Shown: positions 31,815-43,372 of the stretch, one piece after another
Layout of the letters: every line of letters begins with the position of its first letter
How positions within the stretch are numbered: the first letter of the stretch is position 1
Assembly: GCA_036785325.1 (NCBI GenBank)
Contig: JAXIVH010000015.1
Span: 7,580,741 to 7,644,740, forward strand
DNA: 64,000 nucleotides
Direction: 5' to 3'
Source: Urophycis tenuis
Taxonomy: Eukaryota > Chordata > Actinopteri > Gadiformes > Phycidae
The notes under the pieces: model-generated
What the model was told of the DNA's origin: nothing
The model's input: only the letters and a program-made list of their open reading frames with translations
The model's database searches: none
Position numbers and translations under genes: made by a program

Positions 31815-31998
31815 ACACACACCGACATACACACACAAGCACACACATACACCAACACACACCCACATACACACACACTGACACACACACACAAACACAC
31901 ACACTAACACACACACACACACACACCTACATACACACACAAGCACACACACACACACACACACACACACCGACATACACACACACACACACACACAC
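31815..31998. repeat. Imperfect (CA)n microsatellite
   Basis: CA-rich tract with interspersed ACCAAC and CACATACACAC variants. Confidence 0.9.
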
Positions 31999-32659
31999 CA
32001 CCCTCACAGGCCCACACAGCAGACAGACTCCTGTTCATTGTTGATGTAGTACTCCCTGAGGACGGTACAGTGGCGAGGTGGTGAGTAACGTCCCGGCTGT
32101 CTCCAAGCCGCTGCTGTTGTGCCCCGGCTGGGGCCGCTGAGCGATCGCTTCCAACAAACCCCGAGACAAACGAGACGCATCGATTTTCACTTTTTTTTCT
32201 CCACCGCCTATACTGTTAGCCCAGCTAGCGCACTCCACGTTGTCTCTTCCTCTCTCCCACGCCCCCCTCCCTCCCCGCCACCACCGCCCCCCCCCCCGGC
32301 CCCACTCAACCCCACCCGGTGCCACTCTCAGAGTCCCCGTCAACCCCTCACTACACCCCTTCCCCCCCCACCGGCGCCTGGCGCCCGTCACCGGAAATTG
32401 AGACCAAAGTCGCCGCAGAGACGTGGCGCTCTCCCGTGGGAGAGGGAAGAGCCTTTTTTTTATTGTATTTTTTATAGACTCTGCCGGCCTCCTCAGCCTC
32501 CCTGAGCCTTGGTCCCTCGGCGGCAGGCGTCCTCCTCTTCCCTGCAGCCTCCATCCACTCCTCCACTCCTCCACTCCATCCACTCCTCCACTCCTCTCCG
32601 CCGTCCGCTCCCTCTGGAGCAGAGCGTTCGGAGTGTCTCGGTTTCACGGTCACGGCGAG

Positions 32660-32702
32660 AACACACACAGATGCACACACACACACACACACACACACAG
32701 AT

Positions 32703-32736
<34 letters not shown>

Positions 32737-32819
32737 GCACACACACACACACACACACCCAGAGACACACACACACACAGATGCACACACACACAGACGC
32801 ACACAGACAAACACAGACG

Positions 32820-32854
<35 letters not shown>

Positions 32855-32862
32855 GCACACAC
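32660..32862. repeat. Imperfect (CA)n with CAGATGCACA units, followed by a G homopolymer
   Basis: CA-rich repeat with periodic CAGATG or CAGACG interruptions. It is followed at 32881-32907 by an uninterrupted run of about 27 G. Confidence 0.9.
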
Positions 32863-33404
32863 ACAGGATCAGCCTCCTCCTGGGGGGGGGGGGGGGGGGG
32901 GGGGGGGAGGCTCCTCTTAATGGTTTCTCTCGACATCTGCTCCTAATGTGTTTGTAATGCTTCCTCGATGTATCCGATCAATTATGTTCGCTGCGAAAGA
33001 AACAACAACAACAACAACACCGTTCCCCATAATAACTATGGATGATCTCAGTGTGGGCGGCGCCACACGTGCCACGCTGGCTGGGATGACGGCCGCCATT
33101 CGGCGGGCGGATACGCACGCGCCTAAGCCTTTAGTGGTCACACTCATACCAGGTGGTTAAGTGCCAACGGTGACGATTTGTGGTCAGAACTGTCCTGGTG
33201 ATCACTTGTGTTCAAGGCATGTGTTAGCATAGGAGATCGCCACTTGAATTCGAAGCGTGTGTGTGTGTGTGTAACGATATAGGATGTTTTAAACCAAGAT
33301 GGTTTAAACCAAGGTGATAAATGAGCACAGGGCAAATCAACGGGAGAGGGAAAGGGGAAAACAAGCCCTTGATGATGAGTCCAGATGTTCTGTGAATATC
33401 CCCT

Positions 33405-33480
33405 CCGGGATAGTTAGGGTGTTTGACAGCCCAAACTAAAAGGTTCCCGGGTTTGAAACCCGTCCACCTGTAGCGATATG
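33405..33480 (+). repeat. tRNA-derived SINE-like fragment
   Basis: A-box-like TAGTTAGGGTGTTTGACAGCC and B-box-like GGTTTGAAACCC about 30 nt apart on the plus strand. Confidence 0.4.
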
Positions 33481-33744
33481 CCTAACCCGTGCCTGCTTTT
33501 TGATGACTCATGGAAACGTCAACGTAAACGACGTATATATCAAAATAAGTTACATATAATACGTTGCTTTGGTTAAAAGCATCGATTTAACCCCATGGGA
33601 GAAAAAAAAAACAGAGACACCTTTCCGATCATTTTCTACGTTTTTCCTCCCACCTCTCTCCCACCTCTCTCCCACCTCTCCCCCACCTCTCTCCCCCGGC
33701 TGTCCTCCTCCCAGCAGACCACCGTCACACAGAGCACGGCGGCC

Positions 33745-34355
33745 ATGACAGACGCGGTGATAGGCGGCAGCTCGGGACCGCTGGGTCTCCAACGGCGGCC
33801 AGAGGAGCATGCACACAAAGTACGCACGGCCGGCAGCACTGCAGCATCCACGGCGGCATCCGCCTGCCACCGTCTCTGTCTCTGAAGCTCACTGACCGTC
33901 CTCTACTTTCCCCCTCTTTCTCCCCCATTTGCTTTCCCCCCTCGCCGCGTTGTTGGTCTGCGGCGATGCAGCGATAAGGACCAGTAAGTCTTTTTCTTAA
34001 CTCTTACTCTTATCTGCTGTGATGTCCTGTTCCCCCCCCCAACTCCCCCCCCCCCCCCCACACACACACCGCACACCACGGTCCTTAACCAGGCAGCATT
34101 CACACCATAAGTAATTGCGTGTTCACTCGCTGAATGAGCTGCAGCCGGGTGCGGCGGTGGAGCCGTTACCGTAGCGGTTGCACGACGTATAATTGCCTGT
34201 TGAGCGTTGGATTGTCCGCCATGCTACATGCTACGCTGCCCTCGGTCCCCGCCTCTCTCGCCGCTGCTTCAACCCTCTCCCTTTGTCCTTGGCAACAGGC
34301 TAGTCAATGATGCAAATCCAGGATAATTGACCATCAACTACTTCAGGGAATGCAC

Positions 34356-34422
<67 letters not shown>

Positions 34423-35964
34423 CCAGGCTTCAGCTGAAACGTTGTGTTGGGTTTGGCTCCTCAGAGGCAACTGGACCACGCAGCCTGGTCCCGGTGCGGC
34501 CCCCGACCTCACTGACGAGGAGAAGGAGATCATAAACAATGTGATCGCCCGCGCTGAGAAGATGGAGGCTATGGAACAGGAAAGGATCGGGTGAGAGGCA
34601 GCTCCTGAAGGAGGGGAAGCATTCTCCTTCTTCTTCTCCTTCTTCTCCTTCTCCTTCTTCTCCTTCTTCTTTTTCTCCTTCTTCTTCTTCTTCTCCTTCT
34701 GCTTCTTCTCCTCCTCCTTCTTCTTCTCTATAAGTTTGACAGGGACCCGAATGACGTGATTGCGGAGGCGACAGCGAAAATATGCATATCCTCGCTGAAC
34801 TTGTCGTGATTTATTTTGATGTGCTTTTCCCCATCTCCATGGAGACCCCGCTGGCCCTCACTAATGGAGCGTTCAGTTACCGACCCCAAAGTGTTAAGTA
34901 AAAAAAACCTAAGTTCTTCTGCAAAGAGAACTTCTTCCGTCACGACCAGCTGAAAAAAACCCACAAAAAAAACCCTGTAGAGTTCTTTCGAAGTGCGCTG
35001 CCCGCTTAAGTCGTTGACATCATTTGGGTTCTGTTCTGTTCTGATCTCCGTAAACGCCAAGGCCAAGACAGGCCCGGCAACTCTGTCTGGCAATCGGTCC
35101 GAGACACCGTATCTCTCTGAGTGCAGACGAGATAGAGTTCGGCCCCCCTGACTCCTAGGCAGGGCTGGCTTGTGCTGATAGAGGTTGTAAGGAGAGGTGT
35201 ACCTCTACCCCCCCCCCCCCCCCAGGCGTCTGGTGAACCGCCTGGACGACATGAAGAAGACGGCGTGCGGGGACGGCGTGTCCCGCTGCCTGCTCTGCGG
35301 GGAGCAGCTGGGGTCGCCGGGGGTCAGCTCCGTGGTGTGTGAGGACTGTAAAAAGGTAGGAGCCGTCGGCCGGGTGATCAGAGAGAGAAGGGGGGGGGAC
35401 CCCGCAACGAGACAACGACGAGATACACGTCCCCCATGTGTTCGGTTTGTGTGCGTCTGGTGCAGGTTGTTGTGACTCTCTGTTCTCTTTTCCCGCGCAG
35501 CACATGTGCACAAAGTGCGGAACGCAGGCCGACAGTCGCCCGCGCTCCGTGTGGCTCTGCAAGATCTGCAAAGAGCAACGAGAGGCCAGTTTGTCTTCAC
35601 GCCTTTCTCCTGCTTGTTTTTCATTCACGTGTTCACGACGTGCAGAAACCCCCCCCCCCCGTGCATTAACGTCCCGCAATGTTCCCACGCCTGACATCCC
35701 AGGTGTGGAAGAGGTCCGGCGCCTGGTTCTTCAAAGGCTTCCCCAAGCACTTCCTGCCGTCGCCCATGCCCATCTCCAAACCCAAAGACCCCAACCCGGG
35801 GGGGCCGCAGCAGGCGGCCGCCCAGGCCCAGGGACCCCCGGCCTCGGCAGTGCGAGAGAAAGCAGCACAACCGCAGCAACCAAGTATGACGTCAACCCCT
35901 CCATCTTCTCCACTGCATCAAAACAAATCATAGAACGCAAGCATGTTTGATGTGCCGAAGAAAG

Positions 35965-35996
<32 letters not shown>

Positions 35997-38900
35997 GATG
36001 CAGTACACACACACACACAGTATGATGCAGTGTGCGGTTGCCTTGCCGTTGCACCGCTGTTGCGTTCCGAGTGAATATCCATCGTGATCCCTCCTTGTTT
36101 TTCCACATCTCAGGTCAACCTCAGGGGTCTTACGCCCGAACCGACCACAGGCAAGTGAACCGCGTAGTGGTCTACCTATCCGGGAATCCACCATCGGCAG
36201 ACAGAAACATTGCTAACAAGCTTTTCTCAAAAGGACAAAAAAGCTCTGCCTCTCTTGTCTCTCATCCCTCCATCCGCGACACACCGCTCCCCTTTTAGCG
36301 CAGCCTCTCGTTTCTTGTGTTGTGTTTCCCCCCCCCCCCCCCCCCCCCCCCCCTTTGTTCCCCGTCGCCCAGAACCTTTGATCTGAAGCCGACCAGATTT
36401 TGGCAGCAACACCCACAGCTGTGGGAGGTGGAGGAAGGGGTCGGCTTTATGGGGGTGGGGGTGGAGGGGGGGAATATTCGGGCGGGGCGGTGGGGGATGC
36501 GGTGGTATGTGAGTGTGTGTCTGGGTGGTGCCAGTGTCAGGCCTCTAGGGGAATAGACTCCATTCCCCCCCCCCCCCTTCCTCCACTTTTCAGCCCAGTT
36601 ACCTGTGGAAGGGAGTCAGAGGGAACGAGGCGGACGGTGTGATTATGGCGTGGAGTCACTCAGCTGCCATGCGGTGTTGGGCTGTATGTAGGTCAATGCC
36701 TTTCGCAATGAAAAGGCTGCAACATCAAAAGTATCCGGAGAGACCAGAGAGAACATTATAGATTCCACTGCAGCCAACGCTGGGAGTGGTTGGATCGTGC
36801 ACGTGTGTACGTGTGTGCGTGTGCATGTGTGTGATTATGTGATTGTGCGTGCACCTGCACATGTGTGTACGTGTATGTGTTCATGTGTGTACGACGTGTG
36901 TATATGTGTGAATGTGCTCATGCATATGTGTGCGTATGCATGTATGTGCTAATGCATTCGTGTGTGTGTTCGTGTGTGTGTGTGTGTGTGTGTATGTCTG
37001 CGTGCCGTGTACCGCCTGTCCCTCAGGGCCGGAGCGACAGAGCCGTACCGGCGGCTACCCTCCTGTGGGCCCCAAGCCCTCGGAGGTGCGCATGGCCACG
37101 GGCGGCGCTGGCCCGGGGTACGCCGGTGGGCCGGGCCAGGACAGCCCCGTGGTGATGAAGAAGGCCGTGACCGTCCAGAGCTCCAGACCCCAGCCGGCTG
37201 CCAGCATGGCCCAGCCAGGTGAGAGGTGACAGCCAGGGCCCAGCCAGGTGAGAGGTCAAAGCCAGAGCCCAGCCAGGTGAGAGGTGACAGCCAGGGTCCC
37301 GCCAGGTGAGGGCTGACAGCCAGGGCCCAGCCAGGTGAGAGGTCAAAGCCAGAGCCCAGCCAGGTGAGAGGTGACAGCCAGGGTCCCGCCAGGTGAGGGC
37401 TGACAGCCAGGGCCCAGCCAGGTGAGAGGTGAAAGCAAGGGCGGGGCCCAGGCCACCGGACAGATAGCCACAGATTCATGATGCGAAGTGTCAGGTTACA
37501 TGAAAATACATTTTAGGAAATACTCACATACAGATATACTCACATACTCACATACAACATATAAAGCCCTTCTTGTTTTTTCCAACGGTTGTGTCATCCC
37601 TTTGACACTGCGACTCTTAAACTGTGACTTCGGCGGTAGGACAAAGGGAACGCGCTGTACTACATGTACTACATACATACTACCACTACACAGTCGGCTG
37701 AAATGGCTCCGTGCGGTTGCAGGTCCGATGGCTGCAGACGGGGGGCCCTATTCCTCTGGCGCCGGCTCTGTGGAGCAGAGAGGGCTGCCCCCGGCGGCGC
37801 GGGAGGAGAGGAGGCAGCCGGCCGCCCGGCAGCCGCCTCCCCCTGCGGAGGAGGACGACGACGCCAACGACTACGACTCGGACGAAGCCAGTGAGTTGGC
37901 CGGCCGCTCCGCTCCCTCGCACGGAACGATCTCTGACAGGATTCCAAGCGGCAGCCATGACCGCCTGTTTGCGAGGTCTCGTGTGGTAGAGACTCGCATG
38001 TAGGTCCTGGCATGCAGGTCCTGGCATGTAGGTCCTCACATGTAGGTCCTACATGTAGGTCCTCACATGTAGGTCCTCATATGTAGGTCATACATGTAGG
38101 TCCTGGCATGTAGGTCCTCACATGTAGGTCCTCACATGTAGGTCCTGGCATGAAGGTCCTGGCATGTAGGTCCTCACATATTGGTCCTCACATGTAGGTC
38201 CTGGCATGCAGGTACTCACATGTAGGTCCTGGCATGCAGGTCCTGGAATGTAGGTCCTCACATGTAGGTCCTACATGTAGGTCCTCACATGTAGGTCCTC
38301 ACATGTAGGTCCTCATATGTAGGTCCTCACATGTAGGTCCTGGAATGTAGGTCCTCACATGTAGGTCCTCACATGTAGGTCTTGGCATGTAGGTCCTCAC
38401 ATGTAGGTCCTCACATGTAGGTCTTGGCATGTAGGTCCTCAGATGCGGGTCTCTTGCAGAAGGCGGTGGCCGAGTGACCCGCCACAAGTAAAAGTCAACG
38501 GGAAGAAATGGCGATTTAATTAGCGCACATTCTCGCCATAATCTTTTCCTGCGTTGGCCGAGGAGCGAGTGGCCGGTTCGTCTTCATGATGTGTGCTTCG
38601 CGAGATCCCGGTTGACAATTGTGTTTAATTAAAAATTAATCATCGAATTGTAATGAGCTTTGGTTGCAGACTCGTGTGAGGGGGCATGCAAGCCCCCCCC
38701 CCCCCCTATACTGTAGGTGCCAAATATGGATCGTTTCCACTGCTGGGGGCCGGTAGACGGCCAATCCACATCCTCTGAGTGGTCACGTGTGAACCAATGG
38801 GTGACGTCCAGACCATATGTCCATATTTGGAACAGTCTATGCATGATTCTTACAGTGTGCGGTTTGCTCCACTGCATGGTACAGTGTGGACAGCACCCAG

Positions 38901-41900
38901 GCCCGTGTATTATCTACAGTATATACTTCTACGGCAAGCACATTTTGACACCCAGGAAAAATGAATGTGGCACAGGTGTTTTTGTTTTTTGTTTTTTATA
39001 CAAACTTATTTGCTGTGACATATTAAGTATGGTTCCCCTTAGTTGGCAGCAATTGTTTTTCCCATTAAGGAAGACTGAGACATACAATGCCAAAAAACAC
39101 TGGGGGTTTTTTTTTGTTCCTTTTTTTTTTTGCCCGTCAGCAGGGGTAATATTTCAGGAGTACAAATCGTATAATAGTTGTTGTAAACAGCCGATATCAT
39201 TCTGGCAGAAACTATCTGACTTGGCCCCTGAAGATAAATGATTGGTGTGATCTCCCATCCGACTGTGGGGAATCAATAAATACCCTCAAAGCAGAGCAGG
39301 GAGGCGATGTAAAACGAGTCAATAGGGAAACCGTGTTATTGTGCAGGGAGACTTTACATATATATATATATATATATCCCCAGGGGTGATAGGAACGGTG
39401 CCATTCCAATCATGTCTTCGCCTCAAGCCGCAAATGGCCTCGTTCCATCCCTGGGGGGCAGGGGGGGGGGGGGGGGGGGGGGGGGACATGGCATTAATTT
39501 ACCACAGAGAATCAGGAATCGGGTGTGGGCAGATCAGTTGATGGGAAACAGGACCGCTGGGACCCGGACTCCTCCCCTGAGTGTGCAGCCGGTTCCTCTT
39601 TGTGTTTCACGTGAGAGCGGTGACAGCGGGCCGCTGATCTGAATGCGGCGCCGTGAGACACCGATGGGGGGTTCACAGGAGGCCCGTCGGCGGGTTCCTC
39701 GCTGGCTCCGGTTCCTTGGCTGATCACAGAACCGCGTGGATGTGTCCTTTGACAGCTGTCGGCCCATTCCCGGGAGCGAAGGGGAAAAAACGAACAAATC
39801 AAATCATGTATTTTTATTTGGTTTCACGAGCAGAAGAAAGCACATGAAAACCCTTTCAGGGCGTCTTGTCGTAGCGCCACTCGGGTTCAGTGTGCGCTTT
39901 TGAATTTTTATTTTGGCGCCACACACCACTAATGTTTGACGAATTCCCCCCCCCCCCCCGTCGCAAATGCTATCGATGTCGTCCGTTTAACACAGCGCTG
40001 CGCGGCGCCCTGACGGGTCCAAAAGCGAACGCTCATTGACGCGTTTCCTCAATCGCGGTGGAAGTCTTCTGTGATCGATCCGCCGGGGGAATGAAATTGC
40101 AATCACTCTCCGATCCAGAGTCGTGAACCCCTCCCCCCCCCCCCCCCGGCTCAGGGGTGTGGCACTCTGGGAGTTTACGGGGGCAAAGTAGACAGCGCAG
40201 CAGTACTGAGACAAGACGAAGCCGGAGCCAGTCCGGGGAGAGAGAGAGTGGCGCGTCAGCTGCAACGGAGTAGCGGACTCTGGTTCTTTGGACCGTTTGT
40301 CTTTTTGTCTCTGCGCAGCAGAAATTAGCCCATAAAGCCAAAGGGGTTGCGATCATGTAGCCAAGCCGCGCGCTGAATAATGTACCACTTCAGGTAGCCA
40401 AGCAGCTTCGGCCGCGCAAACCCCGCCGTTAAGGTGGTTGACTGGTGGCCTGGTGATTGATGCTGATGTCTGAACTTTTGCTGCGGCGTGATTGGACTGC
40501 GTCAAATACTCTCAGTGATGCCGTGCGGGAGAATCACGTCTTACTTACTTACTTAGGGAGGTTTTGCTGTATAATTGTTGAGTAAATGTTTAAGTACTTT
40601 ACGTTGTAAATTAAAGTGTAAAGTGTAATTAACTTTGCATTTTAAATCGTTTCAAATAGATAACCCGCATCCCTAGCTCCACTTGCAACGCCAATACTTG
40701 TATCCTGATGTCGGTTCTTCTTTTAATGGTTTGGTTGAATAGTTTTACGAGCTGTTTGCAGGGTTTGGGGTCGTTCATTTCAATTCTTTGCAGCACAAAT
40801 GAGTTGACGTCAAAGAGCATCTAAATGCTTAAAAACAATGACTGTGCTCCCATCTCTGATCCTTGGTGGCCTCCGTATTTTAGCATTGCTAGCTTGTGAG
40901 GTGGAGCATTTCACCCGTTAGACCCGGAGGCCCCATCACTCTCACCATCATCTAAGAGGAAATAAACCAATTACAAGAGGTTATTTTGTCCCCCTGACAG
41001 CAACGGTTCCTATGGTTACTCCTTCATAGAACATTAAGACCCCTTCTATTTTCAGTTATTTGCGACATTATTTTCAACATCATTTCTCTGTGCTTTAATC
41101 AAACCGAGATAGGGTTTTTTCTTCTGCAATTCATTGTACGCCGCATCCAGTAAGTTGCCACTTAGCTTTGTTATTAATTCTCTATCGAGCAGGCCTTTCC
41201 TGTTTATCGTGATCCAGGTCAGCAAGATTGATGAGTCACACATTTGGGTGTAATTATAATGCAGTATTCATGTCCATCAAATTCTTGGGCCCGGTCCGCA
41301 TTCTCCGCCCATGCTAATTCCCACCGAAGCCAACAAGCACATGATTTGTGTCGTTAAGCAATATGCATATATTCCCCTCTGATTTATTCTCTTAATTATC
41401 GCCCAAGCAGAGCCCCCGTGTGTCTATCTGTATGGAGATCTAATGAATGGTGTTGGCCTCTTTCAGCCACGCTGGGGTCTTTGGAGTTCAGTCTGCTTTA
41501 TGAGCAGGAGAGCAGCAGCCTTCACTGCAGCATCCTCAAGGCCAAGGTACCGTCAAATGTGGTGTCTCACTGTCAACCTGTCCTCATGTAAACACACCGA
41601 GTCTTAGCTTTGTAAAAAGGCAACCTCGATGGTGTTCTGCATCCCGCGCTGATGTGATCGATGTTCGACGTGATCCTTTATGCTGATTTTACAGGGACTG
41701 AAGCCGATGGACTCCAACGGGTTGGCAGATCCATACATCAAGCTTCACCTGCTTCCTGGGGCTAGTAAGGTGAGAAAGAAAACGCCTTTGTGTGTGGTTG
41801 TGCATCCTACATATTGTTCTAAATAACAGGCAAGCGGCAGTGAAGGTGGGCGCTAGCTAAGGCTGCCCATCCTCCAGTAGGCTCAAGCCTGCCACCTTGT

Positions 41901-43330
41901 GGTGGAAATCAAGCACTGCTACTTGTCCCCAGCAGTGCCATAGGCTACCTGAGAAAGATTTAGTTGCGTTGTCAGTTTCGAACGATGACTATTATTTTCC
42001 AAAGTGCATCGTTCATAATTGTAGATCCTAATTGGAGGCCATGGAATCCATGACAACCCTTATTCCGCAATAAGGCCAGCTATCCAATCCAAACCAGCTG
42101 TGCAGTTTTTTTTTTTTAAGATGCCTCTCCCCTAATCCCAACAAATTCCCTCCATCCCTCCCTGTCTTCTTCAGTCGACGAAGCTGCGCACAAAAACCCT
42201 GAGGAACACGCGCAACCCTGCATGGAACGAGACACTCACATACCACGGCCTGACAGATGAGGACATGCAGCGCAAAACCCTCAGGTGGATACATCGCCCT
42301 CCTCACCCCCTCGATCTCCTCCCTACCTCCCCGCCCCCCTCACCCTCACCCCGCCCCCTCAGGGCAATCAGTCACACAGCAACCTGCCCACTTTCGCCTC
42401 ATGTATATATTTAGCCATTATCGGATCATCTTCATCTTATTTATTTATTTTATTTTCACTCCACCACCATAATGGTATCCTTGGATACCGTTTCGCGCGG
42501 CGTGCCAAAGTAACACCAGAAACAACGTATTGCGCCGATGGCGTGTAAAAGCGGCCCCGCGTTCATTCGCGTCCTGCGCTCGTCTTTTTGAACCGCGCAG
42601 GCTCTCCGTGTGTGACGAGGACAAGTTTGGGCATAACGAATTCATCGGGGAGACCAGAGTGGCCCTGAAGAAGCTGAAAGTCAACCAGAAGAAGAACTTC
42701 AACGTGTGTCTGGAGAGAGTCGTCCCGGTGGGTGAACCCTGGTGACCCAGACAGTAATTGCTGGAAGTTCCACCCCACCCCCCCCACCCCCCCACCCCAA
42801 TGTGTCTCTCATTGACTCTTGCCTTGTCATCCCCCTCTGCTTCCTCCCCACACACACAGATGAAGAGGACTGGCACAGCCGGCGCCGCGAGAGGCATCGC
42901 TCTCTACGAGGATGAGGCAATGCTTGTAGCATGTCTAAGCATGACAGATTCCTTTTATATGCTCATACACATCTAAGAATCTAAGAATTGGCCTAACCTG
43001 CCACCACCACCACTCTGCTCTCTCTACTCTTTCTCTACTCTCTTTCTCTCTCTCTCTCTTTCCTATATTTCTACCTCTCTGTCCATCCCTCCCTTTCTCA
43101 CCTCCATCTCTTTCCAGCCTTTTCTTTCTCTCTCCCTCCCCCTTTCTCTTTCTCCTCTCACCCCCCTCTCAATCTCTCTCTATCCCCCCTTCTCCCCCCT
43201 CCTCTCACCCCCCCCACCTTTCTCTCACTCCCCCCCCTCTCTCTTACTTTCCTCTCCTTCCTCCCTCCCTCTATCCCCCCTTCCCTTCCTCCCCCTCTCG
43301 CTCTCTCACCCCCCTCTCTCTCCCCCTTGC

Positions 43331-43372
<42 letters not shown>

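Larger units (their letters stand above)
21913..33717. other. vps33a promoter side and rph3a upstream region
   Basis: No coding gene seen in about 11.8 kb. The first few hundred bases must include the vps33a promoter. Possible non-coding 5' exons of rph3a lie near 22.9-23.16 kb (ending TTTCAG|GTAGAG) and at about 24353 (after a long pyrimidine tract and CTCCACAG), but neither can be proved from sequence alone. The rest is microsatellite, G/C homopolymer, AT-rich DNA and a few non-repetitive patches near 28.6-29.3 kb. Confidence 0.35.

Noticed and set aside
36373..36524. Possible rph3a linker exon after CGTCGCCCAG
   Set aside because: The acceptor is strong, but the encoded sequence turns into G-rich low-complexity and no donor gives the phase needed to join 37027.
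38299..38487. Open frame with repeating RTYMPRPTCEDLHV
   Set aside because: Reads through the 14-bp minisatellite; 14 is not a multiple of three, and the pattern follows the DNA repeat.
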